From Paraburkholderia hospita (lineage in GTDB: Bacteria; Pseudomonadota; Gammaproteobacteria; Burkholderiales; Burkholderiaceae): DNA of 64,000 nt. The translations under genes and the position numbers were made by a program. The DNA lies in contig NZ_CP026106.1 in NCBI RefSeq assembly GCF_002902965.1, forward strand, positions 558,001 through 622,000. The letters are read 5' to 3'. Below are positions 55,339 to 64,000 of the stretch, in pieces (the stretch's first letter is position 1; each line of letters begins with the position of its first letter). The notes under the pieces are model-generated. The model was not told where the DNA came from. It did no database searches and saw nothing but the letters and a program-made list of their open reading frames with translations.

Positions 55339-55647
55339 TTATGCTCCGCCCGTTGATTGCAATTGTTCCAGCACCTGGCCGATGCGCATTTGCACGACGC
55401 CAGGCGTCGCGCCGGAATCGTTGATTTCGAGCTTCGCGGCCGGCAGCGAGCCGTCGCCGAAGATGCGTTCCAGCACCGCCTCCCAGACACGGGCCTTGCC
55501 GTCGACGGAAGTCGTGATGTTCACGACGGTAAGGTGCGCCGCGTTGGCTTCGAGCAGGACTTCGAGGTCGCCCGACGCGACCACGCCGGCCACTGCACGG
55601 CGTTGCGCGGGTTGTCCCGCCGGGAATTCAAAAACGATGGTTTCCAT
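55339..55647 (-). CDS. mdcC: Malonate decarboxylase acyl carrier protein (delta subunit)
   Basis: A 102-aa carrier. Ser25 in 'GVVASGDLEVLLE' is the attachment site of the phosphoribosyl-dephospho-CoA arm, at the same number as in the Klebsiella protein. 'VNITTSVDGKARVWEAVLER' and 'NDSGATPGVVQMRIGQVLE' are typical. It lies eight bases after mdcB. Confidence 0.92.
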   Translation of the reverse strand: METIVFEFPAGQPAQRRAVAGVVASGDLEVLLEANAAHLTVVNITTSVDGKARVWEAVLERIFGDGSLPAAKLEINDSGATPGVVQMRIGQVLEQLQSTGGA

Positions 55648-55655
55648 TCACTTTC

Positions 55656-56561
55656 CTATGCGTTCGTCGTATTGGGCTTCGTCGTCGCCGGAGCTTCGAC
55701 CTGAAGCCGGTCGAGAAAGAGCGTGGCGGCGAGCAGATCGGCGGCGCCGCCGGGAGACACGTGCAGCTCGACGAGACGGCGATCCAGTGCCTTCAGATCA
55801 CGGCGGCCGGACAGAGTAGCGGCACCACCGTGCGCAAGGACGCGCCGCGCACCGCTTTGCATCTCGGCGAGTGCGCTGCGGCCCCCGCGTGCAAGCACGC
55901 AGGTGTCGTCGAGGCTCGCCATCACCGCGAGCAGCGCGTTCAACCTGGCGGCCGTCTCGCTGTCGCCGCGCTGGCGCGAGCGGACGAGCTCCGGCAGCGC
56001 GACTTGCACGACGTGCGGGAAACCGGCCTGCGCCTGTCCGCGTGCGCCGCCGACGTTGTATTCGATGCGTGCCTGCTCGCCTTTATGGCCGGTTTGCAGC
56101 GGCGCGTGCCGGTCGGAGATCCGCGCGATCTCGGCTGCGCGTGCGGCGATCGCATCGGCTGCAAGGTCGTCCGGCTCTCGTGCGGCTGCCGTCACCAGCA
56201 GTCCGAGCGCCCAGATCGCGCCGCGATGCGTGTTGACACCATGCGTCGCGTCCATCATCCGTGCTTCGCCATCGCGGCCGATTGCGCCGATGCGCTCACG
56301 CAATTCGGGCAGCGGCCGCGTTTCGATACCGGCCTGAGCGAGTTCCACGAAGGTCAGTTGTAGGGCCAACGCCGATTTGCACATGAGCTTCCAGTCGAGA
56401 TCGTGATGCGCGCCCTGACTGCGGATATCAACGAGTCCGGGTTTCGGCGCGAGCGTCACTTCATCGATCAGCGCGCCGACCACCTGTGCGCCGAAATCCC
56501 CGGCGAGGTCGGATGAAGCGCGTTGCAGTGGCGAATGGATTATTGCGAGGTTCTCGCGCAT
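55656..56561 (-). CDS. mdcB: Triphosphoribosyl-dephospho-CoA synthase
   Basis: A 301-aa CitG-family enzyme that makes the prosthetic-group precursor from ATP and dephospho-CoA. 'DEVTLAPKPGLVDIRSQGAH', 'DATHGVNTHRGAIWALGLL' and 'LDDTCVLARGG' are family motifs. ATG 56561 shares a base with the mdcA stop; GTG 56564 is possible. It is longer than CitG only by a short C-terminal tail. Confidence 0.92.
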   Translation of the reverse strand: MRENLAIIHSPLQRASSDLAGDFGAQVVGALIDEVTLAPKPGLVDIRSQGAHHDLDWKLMCKSALALQLTFVELAQAGIETRPLPELRERIGAIGRDGEARMMDATHGVNTHRGAIWALGLLVTAAAREPDDLAADAIAARAAEIARISDRHAPLQTGHKGEQARIEYNVGGARGQAQAGFPHVVQVALPELVRSRQRGDSETAARLNALLAVMASLDDTCVLARGGRSALAEMQSGARRVLAHGGAATLSGRRDLKALDRRLVELHVSPGGAADLLAATLFLDRLQVEAPATTKPNTTNA

Positions 56562-58222
56562 CACCAGCTCCGGTAACGTGCGGGCGGCTCGTACAGTCCG
56601 TCCGACCAGTCAACGAGATCCGCGATGCTCTTCGCGGCAAGCAGCGACCGGTTCGCTTCGCTGCGGTGAACGCCGAGGTCCTCGGGCAGGGCGATCAGAC
56701 CGTCGCGCCGCAGTGCCGCCCGCTTCTTTGCGCTGCTCGAAAGGCCGATCGGCGTCACACCCGCGACGGCCGCGATCATTTCCTTACGTTGTTCGAGCGA
56801 ACGCGCCTTGTACAGATACGCAATGCCTTCCTCAGTCAGCACATGCGTGACGTCGTCGCCGTAGATCATCACCGGCGCGATCGGCATGCCCGTTTCGCGT
56901 CCGACTTCCACCGCGTCGATCGTCTCGACGATGGTCGGCTGGCCGCCCGCCTGAAACGTCTCGACCATTTGCACAACCAGCTTGCGGCCGCGCTCGAGCG
57001 GGCTGTCGGTTTGCAGCAGATCGAGCCAGGCAGGCGTCGCGTGGCGGCGGCCATGCGGATCGTGGCCCATGTTCGGCGCACCGCCGAAGCCGGCGAGTCG
57101 CCCATGCGTGACCGTCGACGAGTTGCCTGCGCCGTCCATCTGCAGCGTCGAGCCGATGAACATGTCGATCGCGTACTGGCCTGCGAGCTGGGACATCGCG
57201 CGATTTGAGCGCATCGAACCATCGCGGCCGGTGAAGAAGACATCGGGCCGTTGCGCGACATAGGCTTCCATGCCCAGCTCGCCGCCGAAGCAGTGCACGC
57301 TGTCGACCCAGCCGGTTTCGATTGCGGGAATCAGCGTCGGATGCGGATTCAGCGTCCAGTGGCGGCAAATCTTGCCCTTCAGCCCGAGCTTGTCACCATA
57401 GGTCGGCAGGATCAGTTCGATTGCGGCAGTGTTGAAGCCGATGCCGTGATTCAGCGATTGCACCTGATGCCGTTCGTAGATGCCTCGAATCGCCATCATC
57501 GCCATCAGTATGTGGACGGGAGTAATCAGGCGCGGGTCCCGCGTGAATAGCGGCTCGATAAAGAATGGCTTGTCCGACTGGACCACGAAGTCGATCCACG
57601 AACCGGGAATGTCGACGCGCGGCAGGTCTTTCGGATCGTCGACGATTTCGTTGACCTGGGCGATCACGATGCCGTCGCGAAACGCCGCGGCTTCGACGAG
57701 GGCAGGCGTGTCTTCGGTGCTTGCGCCGGTATAAAGATTACCGTCGCGATCCGCCTTGTAGCCGGCGACCAGCACGACGTTCGGCGTCAGATCGACGTAC
57801 AGCCGACCATACAGTTCAGCGTACGTGTGGATCGAACCGATTTCGAGGATGCCGTCCTGCAGGAATTGCGAAATGCGCAGGCTTTGCGCGCCGGCGAAGG
57901 CGAAGTCGAGCTTTCGGGCGATGCCACGCTCGAACAGGTCCAGATGCTCGGCACGGCTCACACTCGGGATGATCAGGTGCAGGTCATGAACGATTTCCGG
58001 GTCGACCTTCGCGAGCGAGCGCGACAGGAAGTCGGCCTGCTTCTGGTTGTTGCCCTCGACGACCACGCGGTCTCCCGGGGCAATCAGGTTTTGCAGGACT
58101 TCGACCATGCGGTCCGTGGGCAGAACCGCGCCGTCGGCGATCGATGCGACGCGCGCGATGCGACGTTGCTTCTCCGCCCGGCGCGTGGCCCAACGGGAGG
58201 GAGGCTGATTTTGACTCGACAT
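56561..58222 (-). CDS. mdcA: Malonate decarboxylase alpha subunit (acetyl-S-ACP:malonate ACP transferase)
   Basis: A 553-aa CoA-transferase-like subunit that exchanges acetyl for malonyl on MdcC, releasing acetate. 'VVVEGNNQKQADFLSRSLAK', 'IHTYAELYGRLYVDLTPNVV' and 'TVTHGRLAGFGGAPNMGHDP' are conserved. ATG 58222 with GAGAG upstream is preferred to ATG 58243, which lacks a ribosome binding site. It is the first gene of the operon mdcABCDE-madLM-mdcGH. Confidence 0.93.
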   Translation of the reverse strand: MSSQNQPPSRWATRRAEKQRRIARVASIADGAVLPTDRMVEVLQNLIAPGDRVVVEGNNQKQADFLSRSLAKVDPEIVHDLHLIIPSVSRAEHLDLFERGIARKLDFAFAGAQSLRISQFLQDGILEIGSIHTYAELYGRLYVDLTPNVVLVAGYKADRDGNLYTGASTEDTPALVEAAAFRDGIVIAQVNEIVDDPKDLPRVDIPGSWIDFVVQSDKPFFIEPLFTRDPRLITPVHILMAMMAIRGIYERHQVQSLNHGIGFNTAAIELILPTYGDKLGLKGKICRHWTLNPHPTLIPAIETGWVDSVHCFGGELGMEAYVAQRPDVFFTGRDGSMRSNRAMSQLAGQYAIDMFIGSTLQMDGAGNSSTVTHGRLAGFGGAPNMGHDPHGRRHATPAWLDLLQTDSPLERGRKLVVQMVETFQAGGQPTIVETIDAVEVGRETGMPIAPVMIYGDDVTHVLTEEGIAYLYKARSLEQRKEMIAAVAGVTPIGLSSSAKKRAALRRDGLIALPEDLGVHRSEANRSLLAAKSIADLVDWSDGLYEPPARYRSW

Positions 58223-58762
58223 GTGTGCTCTCGCTGAAGACATGAGGCGAGTCTAGGGAGCGAGGGGCACGCATTCAATCACGTTCGGGGTGTGACTGTT
58301 ATCCCCAGGGTAATGATCATTCGCACAGAACGGCGAAAAATGGGCGATGCGCTGGTGACAAGCCCGCCCTTTGCGTTCGGATTGTCGTTCATGGTTCAAA
58401 CAAACCACCTGCTCCTCGATTGTACGTAGGGGTTTTCATGGATGGTGGCTGCGACGCACGTAGTCTGCGAACTGATGTGCCTGTTCCGGTGCCGCGCAAG
58501 GAATGCAAGGGCACGAAAGGAACGAAAGGAACGGTCACCCGAGACCTCATTCCGTGGCGAGCGTGAAGAGTTCGCGCGCGGGCGCTGGCCGATGCCGTTG
58601 TGTGATCTATCGGCTACCGCGATGATTTGGATTCGAAACGGCGATTTTTCTTTGGTGCACGTCGCTCTTAGCATGGAGAGGCGAGGTACGGAATCTGGCA
58701 AGCGACGTTTCGCTACTCATGGCGCGAGTTCGCAGGGAAAGAGCGATTTGAAGGAGGTGAGG
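58223..58762. other. Divergent promoter region between mdcA and soeA-like genes
   Basis: 540 bases without a recognised gene. It must hold the mdc promoter. AATGATCATT (about 58313-58322) is a perfect 10-bp palindrome, a possible regulator site. GAAAGGAAC is tandemly repeated twice at 58514-58531. A perfect Shine-Dalgarno AAGGAGG is at 58751-58757 for the gene at 58763. Confidence 0.5.
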
Positions 58763-61714
58763 ATGGAGCACAAAGCCCGCACGCAAAACGAGAAGCTGGA
58801 AGTCAAGACGACGACCTGCTACATGTGTGCCTGTCGATGCGGCATCCGCGTGCATTTGCGCGACGGTGAGGTGCGCTATATCGACGGCAATCCTGATCAT
58901 CCCCTCAACCAGGGAGTGATCTGCGCGAAAGGCTCGTCGGGCATCATGAAACAGTATTCGCCCGCGCGTCTCACCCAGCCTCTGATGCGCAAGCCCGATG
59001 CATTGCGCGGCACGGCGCAGTTCGAGCCGGTGTCATGGGAGCTCGCGTTCGACGTGCTCGAAAAGCGTCTCGCGCATATCCGCGCCACCGACCCGAAGAA
59101 GTTTGCGCTCTTCACGGGCCGCGACCAGATGCAGGCGCTGACGGGCCTGTTCGCCAGGCAGTTCGGCACGCCGAATTACGCGGCCCACGGCGGCTTCTGC
59201 TCGGTCAACATGGCAGCGGGCATGATCTATACGATGGGCGGCTCGTTCTGGGAGTTCGGCGGCCCCGATCTCGATCGCGCGAAGCTCTTCTTCATGATCG
59301 GCACGGCCGAGGACCATCACTCGAACCCGCTCAAGATCGCGATTTCGAAGTTCAAGCGCGCGGGTGGCCGCTTCATCGCGATCAACCCGGTGCGCACCGG
59401 CTACGCGGCGATTGCCGACGAATGGGTGCCGATCCGTCCGGGTACGGATGGCGCGTTATTCATGGCGCTGATGCGTGAGCTGATCGAAAGCAATGCGTAT
59501 GACCGCGAGTTCGTGGAGCGCTACACGAATGCGGGCGAACTGCTCGACATACGCGAAGACAGCGATACGCAGGGTTTGTTCGTGTGTGACGAAGACGCGC
59601 AGGCGTGTAACGCGATGTTCCCGCAGAACCACCTGTGGTGGGACCCCGTCAGCCAGCGCGAAGTGCTGCATCACACACCGGGTGTGCGTCCGGCGCTCGA
59701 AGGGCGCTATGCGCTTGCGGACGGCACGCCCGTCGCCCCGTCGTTTGTGCTGCTGCGCGAGCAGCTTGCCGATTGCACGCCTGACTGGGCATCTGGAATC
59801 ACGGGCATTCCCGTCGACACGATCCGGCGCCTTGCGCGCGAAATGGCCGATGTCTCGCGCGACCAGAAGATCACGCTGCCGATCCAATGGACCGATGCGT
59901 GGGGCGAAACGCATGAAACCGTGACGGGCGCGCCGATCGCTTTCCACGCAATGCGCGGACTCGCCGGACATTCAAACGGTTTTCAGACGATACGCGCGCT
60001 GGCCGTGCTGATGTCTCTGCTCGGCACCATCGACCGGCCGGGCGGCTTCCGTCACAAGTCGCCGTATCCGCGCGCGGTGCCGCCGTCGGCCAAACCGCCG
60101 AACAGCCCCGACGACGTCAAGCCGAATACGCCGCTCGCGAACGGGCCGCTCGGCTGGCCTGCAGGCCCCGAGGACCTGTTTATCCACGACAGCGGCGAAC
60201 CTGTGCGCATCGACAAGGCATTCTCGTGGGAGTACCCGCTCGCCGTGCATGGCCTGATGCATAGCGTGATCACGAATGCATGGCGCGGCGATCCGTACCC
60301 GATCGATACGCTGCTGATCTTCATGGCCAACTTGGCGTGGAACTCGTCGATGAACACCGTCGAAGTCCGCAAGATGCTCGTGGACCGCAATGAAGACGGC
60401 GAGTACAAGATTCCGTTCATCGTCGTCTGTGACGCGTTCCAGTCGGAGATGACGGCATTCGCCGATCTGATCCTGCCCGATACGACGTACCTCGAACGCT
60501 ACGACGCGATGTCGATGCTCGACCGTCCGATCTCCGAGTTCGATGGTCCCGTCGATTCCGTGCGCGTGCCCGTCGTGCCGGCGACAGGAGAATGCAAGCC
60601 GTTCCAGGAAGTGCTCGTCGAACTGGCGAGCCGCCTGAAGTTTCCGGCCTTCACGACGCCCGACGGCAAGCGTAAGTATCGCGACTATCCGGAGTTCATC
60701 GTCAATCATCAGACTGCGCCGGGGTCGGGCGTCGGCTTCCTGATCGGCTGGCGCGGCAAGGACGGCAAGGATGTCCTTGTCGGCGAGCCAAATCCGAAAC
60801 AGTGGGAAGAGTACGCGAAGCACAACTGTGTCTATCACTACACGCTGCCCGAGACACTGCAGTACATGCGCAACTGCAACGGGCCATACCTGGACTTCGC
60901 GGTAGAGAAGGGCTTTCGCAAGTTCAACACGCCGATCGTGATCGCGTTGTATTCGGACGTGATGCAGAAGTTCAGGCTCGCCGCGCAGGGCAAGACGAAA
61001 GGCCGGCAGCCGCCCGAGCATTTGCGCGCGCGGATCGCGCGGTACTTCGATCCGCTGCCGAGCTGGTATCCGCCGCTCGAACACGGCACCACCGATCACG
61101 CGCGCTTTCCGCTCGCGGCCATCACGCAGCGTCCGATGGCGATGTATCACTCGTGGGACTCGCAGAACGCGTGGCTGCGCCAGATACACGGCGAGAACTA
61201 TCTGTACATGAATCCGCGCACGGCCGCCGCGCAAGGTATCGAGGATGGCGGCTGGATCTACGTCGAATCGCAATGGGGCAAGGTGCGTTGCATCGCGCGC
61301 TACAGCGAGGCCGTCGAGCCGGGCACGGTGTGGACGTGGAACGCGATCGGCAAGTCGGCGGGCGCGTGGAATCTCGGCCCCGATGCCAACGAATCGCAGC
61401 GTGGGTTCCTGCTGAATCACCTCATCACGGATGAGATTCCCGTCGACGACCTGCGTCATGTCCGAACGTCGAATTCCGATCCCGTGACGGGGCAGGCCGC
61501 CTGGTACGACGTACGCGTGCGCATCTATCCGGCAGAGGCGGACGCCGACCACACCTTGCCGCAGTTCGCGCCGATGCCTGCCTCGATGCCCGGCATGGTC
61601 GGCACGGAGTCGGGTGGGATGATCCATCGCATCGTGCAGACCTATTTCGCGGGCCGCGGCGAGTTCGCGGCGCGGCTGAAAGCGGTGCAACGAAAGACGA
61701 CGCAACGCAACTGA
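58763..61714 (+). CDS. SoeA-like molybdopterin oxidoreductase (putative sulfite dehydrogenase)
   Basis: A 983-aa DMSO-reductase-family subunit. The N-terminal [4Fe-4S] ligands are C19, C22, C26 and C54 ('CYMCACRCG', 'GVICAKG'). 'FALFTGRDQMQALTGLFARQ' and 'AAHGGFCSVNMAAGMIYTMG' resemble SoeA; C146 in the latter could ligate Mo. No Tat signal, so it should act on the cytoplasmic side with the FeS and membrane subunits encoded downstream, as in SoeABC. Other family members (e.g. PadB-type) are possible. AAGGAGG fixes ATG 58763. Confidence 0.8.
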   Translation: MEHKARTQNEKLEVKTTTCYMCACRCGIRVHLRDGEVRYIDGNPDHPLNQGVICAKGSSGIMKQYSPARLTQPLMRKPDALRGTAQFEPVSWELAFDVLEKRLAHIRATDPKKFALFTGRDQMQALTGLFARQFGTPNYAAHGGFCSVNMAAGMIYTMGGSFWEFGGPDLDRAKLFFMIGTAEDHHSNPLKIAISKFKRAGGRFIAINPVRTGYAAIADEWVPIRPGTDGALFMALMRELIESNAYDREFVERYTNAGELLDIREDSDTQGLFVCDEDAQACNAMFPQNHLWWDPVSQREVLHHTPGVRPALEGRYALADGTPVAPSFVLLREQLADCTPDWASGITGIPVDTIRRLAREMADVSRDQKITLPIQWTDAWGETHETVTGAPIAFHAMRGLAGHSNGFQTIRALAVLMSLLGTIDRPGGFRHKSPYPRAVPPSAKPPNSPDDVKPNTPLANGPLGWPAGPEDLFIHDSGEPVRIDKAFSWEYPLAVHGLMHSVITNAWRGDPYPIDTLLIFMANLAWNSSMNTVEVRKMLVDRNEDGEYKIPFIVVCDAFQSEMTAFADLILPDTTYLERYDAMSMLDRPISEFDGPVDSVRVPVVPATGECKPFQEVLVELASRLKFPAFTTPDGKRKYRDYPEFIVNHQTAPGSGVGFLIGWRGKDGKDVLVGEPNPKQWEEYAKHNCVYHYTLPETLQYMRNCNGPYLDFAVEKGFRKFNTPIVIALYSDVMQKFRLAAQGKTKGRQPPEHLRARIARYFDPLPSWYPPLEHGTTDHARFPLAAITQRPMAMYHSWDSQNAWLRQIHGENYLYMNPRTAAAQGIEDGGWIYVESQWGKVRCIARYSEAVEPGTVWTWNAIGKSAGAWNLGPDANESQRGFLLNHLITDEIPVDDLRHVRTSNSDPVTGQAAWYDVRVRIYPAEADADHTLPQFAPMPASMPGMVGTESGGMIHRIVQTYFAGRGEFAARLKAVQRKTTQRN

Positions 61715-61728
61715 ACGGGGAGCATCGC

Positions 61729-62466
61729 ATGACACAGATGGCGCTCGTAATCGATCTGAACGTCTGCGTGGGCTGCCACGCGTGCGTGACGAGCTGCAAG
61801 GAGTGGAACACGTCGGGAGAGGCGGGCAGTCTGGCGGATTTTCGTCCGTACGACGCCGATCCGTCCGGCACGTTCTTCAACCGCGTGCAGACCTACGAAG
61901 CCGGCGAGTTTCCACTTACCGACACCATTCATTTTCCGAAGTCGTGCCTGCACTGCGAGGACCCACCGTGCGTGCCCGTCTGTCCGACTGGAGCAAGCTA
62001 CAAGCGCAAGGAAGACGGCCTGGTGCTGGTCGACTATGACCGCTGTATCGGCTGCAAGTACTGCGCGTGGGCTTGCCCCTACGGCGCGCGCGAAATCGAC
62101 GAGCAGCGCAAGGAAATGACCAAGTGCACGCTCTGCGCGGACCGCATCTATAACGAGGCGCTGCCCGAGCGCGATCGCAAGCCTGCGTGCGTGCTGGCGT
62201 GTCCGACTTCGGCGCGGCTGTTTGGCGATATTCATGATCCGGAGTCGGTCGTGTCGAAGGCGATCCGCGAACGCGGTGGTTATCAGCTGATGCCGGAGTG
62301 GGGCACGCGGCCCGCGAATCACTATCTGCCGCGCCAGAAGGTGTCGGCGTGTGGCGGCGAGGCATGCTCGTGCAAGACCTCGCCCGAGGGCGACGAAGTT
62401 GCGTCCGTCGAAACGCAGGTCGAACGCGGCGAGCTGCATCTCGCGTCGATCGCGACGCGGGTCTGA
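61729..62466 (+). CDS. SoeB-like four-cluster iron-sulfur subunit
   Basis: A 245-aa DmsB-type ferredoxin. Four Cys sets are seen: 'CVGCHACVTSCKEW', 'CLHCEDPPCVPVCPTGA', 'CIGCKYCAWACPYG' and 'CTLCADRI' with 'ACVLACP', enough for four [4Fe-4S] clusters. It passes electrons from the molybdenum subunit to the membrane anchor. It starts 14 bases after the large subunit. Confidence 0.88.
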   Translation: MTQMALVIDLNVCVGCHACVTSCKEWNTSGEAGSLADFRPYDADPSGTFFNRVQTYEAGEFPLTDTIHFPKSCLHCEDPPCVPVCPTGASYKRKEDGLVLVDYDRCIGCKYCAWACPYGAREIDEQRKEMTKCTLCADRIYNEALPERDRKPACVLACPTSARLFGDIHDPESVVSKAIRERGGYQLMPEWGTRPANHYLPRQKVSACGGEACSCKTSPEGDEVASVETQVERGELHLASIATRV

Positions 62467-62490
62467 AGCTGAACGTCAAGGGAGAGTGGC

Positions 62491-63444
62491 ATGAATCCGG
62501 CTTTTTCAGTGGTGTTCCTTACGACGTTGATCGGAGCGGGGCAAGGGTTGCTGATCGCGCTGGTCGGTGTCGAGGCGGCGTTGTGGTTGGGCTTCGGCGA
62601 TGCAGCCGCCGTGCCACCGATCCTGTATGTCGTCGGCGCCGCTCTGTCGTGTCTGCTTGGCGCATTGGGGCTCGTCGCATCGTTCTTTCATCTCGGTCAT
62701 CCCGAGCGCGCGTGGCGGGCCATCGCGATGTGGCGCACTTCGTGGCTCTCGCGCGAATGCCTGTGCCTGCCTGCGTTTCTTGCCTGCACGTTCGCTTACG
62801 GTGGCGCGCATGCGTTTGCTTCGCCTTACACGCTCGCGATTGGCTTGATCGCCGTGATCGTGAGTGCTCTGCTGTTCGTCTGCACGGGCATGATCTACGC
62901 GTGTCTGCGCTTCCTGCAGGAGTGGGCGACGCCGCTCACGCTGGTCAACTTTGCGCTGCTCGGTTGCGCGTCAGGCTTCACGCTCGCGACGGCCTGTGCC
63001 GCGCTGCTCGCGCCCGTGCTCGTCTCGCCGCTCGCCGTAGCGGCTTGCGTGTTGACGCTCGCTGGTTGCGTGTCGCGCGGTGCATCGTTGGCGCGCAATG
63101 CACGGCTCAGGCCGAAGTCAACGGTGCAAAGTGCGACAGGTATTCGCGCTACGCGTGTCGAGCAGAAATCGCGCGGGTTCACGGCAGGCGCATTCAATCT
63201 GCGCGAGTTCTTTCATGGCAAGACACCTCAGACGCTGAGGCGCATCAAATGGACGTTTATCGTCGCCGGTTTCATCGTGCCGTTCGTTCTGGTGGCGTTC
63301 GGCGGCAGCGTCCGGTCGATTGGGTTTTCGTTCGCATTGTTGTGTGCGGCGTCCGCGATTCAGTACGCGGGGCTCGTCGCCGAGCGGTGGTTTTTCTTCG
63401 CTGAAGCGCGGCATCCGCAGAATCTTTATTATCGGCAGGCATAG
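62491..63444 (+). CDS. SoeC/DmsC-like membrane anchor
   Basis: A 317-aa hydrophobic protein with about eight spans, similar to DmsC/SoeC quinone-interacting anchors. 'FFHLGHPERAWRAI' and 'SWLSRECLCLPAFL' are family landmarks. It would deliver electrons to quinone. AGGGAGA precedes ATG 62491. It closes the three-gene complex. Confidence 0.85.
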   Translation: MNPAFSVVFLTTLIGAGQGLLIALVGVEAALWLGFGDAAAVPPILYVVGAALSCLLGALGLVASFFHLGHPERAWRAIAMWRTSWLSRECLCLPAFLACTFAYGGAHAFASPYTLAIGLIAVIVSALLFVCTGMIYACLRFLQEWATPLTLVNFALLGCASGFTLATACAALLAPVLVSPLAVAACVLTLAGCVSRGASLARNARLRPKSTVQSATGIRATRVEQKSRGFTAGAFNLREFFHGKTPQTLRRIKWTFIVAGFIVPFVLVAFGGSVRSIGFSFALLCAASAIQYAGLVAERWFFFAEARHPQNLYYRQA

Positions 63445-63619
63445 GATTCGGTTTTGTTCGCCGGCGACGCTCGCCTTGATTCATTCTGGAGACTGACGGG
63501 GTACAGCTACCGCTGTCGCTCCGCTTTGAGATCTCTTGTCGAATCCGGGATCTGCAGAGTGACGAAGACCGGGGAGGGGGAGTCTGGCGGCTATTCGGCG
63601 ATAGCCATGCCACGGGAAC

Positions 63620-64000
63620 TCAGCGCAAACTTCTAACCTGGCTCGGCGTGACACTTCCGGCAAATCGATTGCCGAAATGGGTTCTCGTGTAGTTGACGAC
63701 AGCAGCGACCTGATCGTCATTCATCTCGTCTCCAAACGATGGCATCGCCTTCCGGCCATGAAGTACGCTGGTGATGACGTAGGGTGCTGCTTCGACTGCC
63801 GGGTTGTCAGCGAGCGCGGGGTAGTGACCCGCGCCCTGTGCGCCTTTTCCATCCGGCATATGGCATCCCGCACATGTAGCGTTGTAAAGCGCTTCGCCGC
63901 TTATTTCGGTGAAGCGGTAGCCCGGCGAGATCGCGAAGGTGCGTGGTACGTCCTGTGCCACGGTCTGGGCCGACACCGTCTCGCTTCCTGTCAGCAAGGC
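63620..64000 (-). CDS. c-type cytochrome (5' end outside window)
   Basis: A minus-strand frame open to the window edge, about 126 residues. A single haem c site 'CAGCH' lies after 'ISGEALYNAT', and 'GRKAMPSFGDEMNDDQVAAV' carries the distal Met and the usual cytochrome c C-terminal helix. The visible start is preceded by what looks like the end of a signal peptide, so it is periplasmic. It is convergent with the SoeABC-like genes and 175 bases away; a shared electron pathway is possible but not shown. Confidence 0.82.
   Translation of the reverse strand, partial: ALLTGSETVSAQTVAQDVPRTFAISPGYRFTEISGEALYNATCAGCHMPDGKGAQGAGHYPALADNPAVEAAPYVITSVLHGRKAMPSFGDEMNDDQVAAVVNYTRTHFGNRFAGSVTPSQVRSLR

Noticed and set aside
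59972..61735. 587-codon open frame on the minus strand opposite the molybdoenzyme gene
   Set aside because: It is an antisense shadow in high-GC DNA: Arg/His-rich composition, no family motifs, no ribosome binding site, and it lies wholly over a well-supported gene.
1..64000. CRISPR arrays, rRNA and tRNA genes
   Set aside because: No regularly spaced repeats and no recognisable rRNA or tRNA sequence were found by reading; a tRNA scan was not possible here.

Overview
The window looks like a stretch of a Burkholderiaceae genome, most likely Paraburkholderia, Caballeronia or Burkholderia. The reasons are high GC, a Burkholderia-type OmpC-like porin, a complete malonate decarboxylase (mdc) locus with madLM, many ABC and LysR/IclR/GntR catabolic cassettes, and IS6/IS5/Tn3 debris. 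The genus is inferred from gene content; no rRNA or housekeeping marker is present. The density of catabolic operons suggests an accessory-rich part of a secondary replicon, which is also inference.

Layout. (1) 1-5440: the end of a sugar ABC importer (binding protein and two permeases), a GH42 beta-galactosidase and a decayed SDR dehydrogenase. (2) 5565-7027: a small secreted His-rich protein, a Tn3-type transposase tail and a frameshifted IclR regulator. (3) 7169-17695: an operon with LeuC/LeuD/LeuB-like enzymes, a NitT/TauT-type ABC importer with two paralogous binding proteins, an SDR, a FAH-family hydrolase and an SMP-30 lactonase, ending against a convergent LysR gene. (4) 17696-20037: a degraded region with an IS5 scrap, then a porin. 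(5) 20322-33121: a GntR/UTRA regulator behind three related inverted repeats, then a tightly packed operon: Liv-type ABC importer, aconitase-family hydratase (two subunits), HyuB/HyuA ATP-dependent ring-opening enzyme, an isochorismatase-fold protein without the usual cysteine, and an isocitrate-lyase-family C-C lyase. (6) 33230-35886, minus strand: UxaA-family dehydratase and Ldh2-family dehydrogenase. (7) 36113-43894: two MaoC/hotdog hydratase subunits, two family III CoA-transferases, an HMG-CoA-lyase-type enzyme, an HTH-citrate-synthase-like fusion and an MFS permease. (8) 43986-46274: inverted IS6 remnants around an LpxL-like acyltransferase. (9) 46235-58222: esterase, acetyl-CoA synthetase, mdcR and the malonate decarboxylase/transport operon. 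(10) 58763-64000: a SoeABC-like molybdoenzyme complex and part of a cytochrome c.

How the genes may work together. The LeuCDB-like trio could hydrate a (substituted) maleate and oxidatively decarboxylate the resulting malate. The 20-33 kb operon could import a cyclic amide or imide, open it, hydrate a substituted maleate and split the malate with the KRCGH-type lyase. The 36-43 kb block gives a parallel CoA-dependent activate/hydrate/cleave route. An almost identical 25-bp operator, followed by the same -10 hexamer, stands before both 36113 and 42446, so those two units probably form one regulon. In the malonate region, MdcABCDE makes acetate and the adjacent Acs can turn it into acetyl-CoA. 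The most interesting candidates are the 20-33 kb operon, the shared operator and the HTH-citrate-synthase-like protein.
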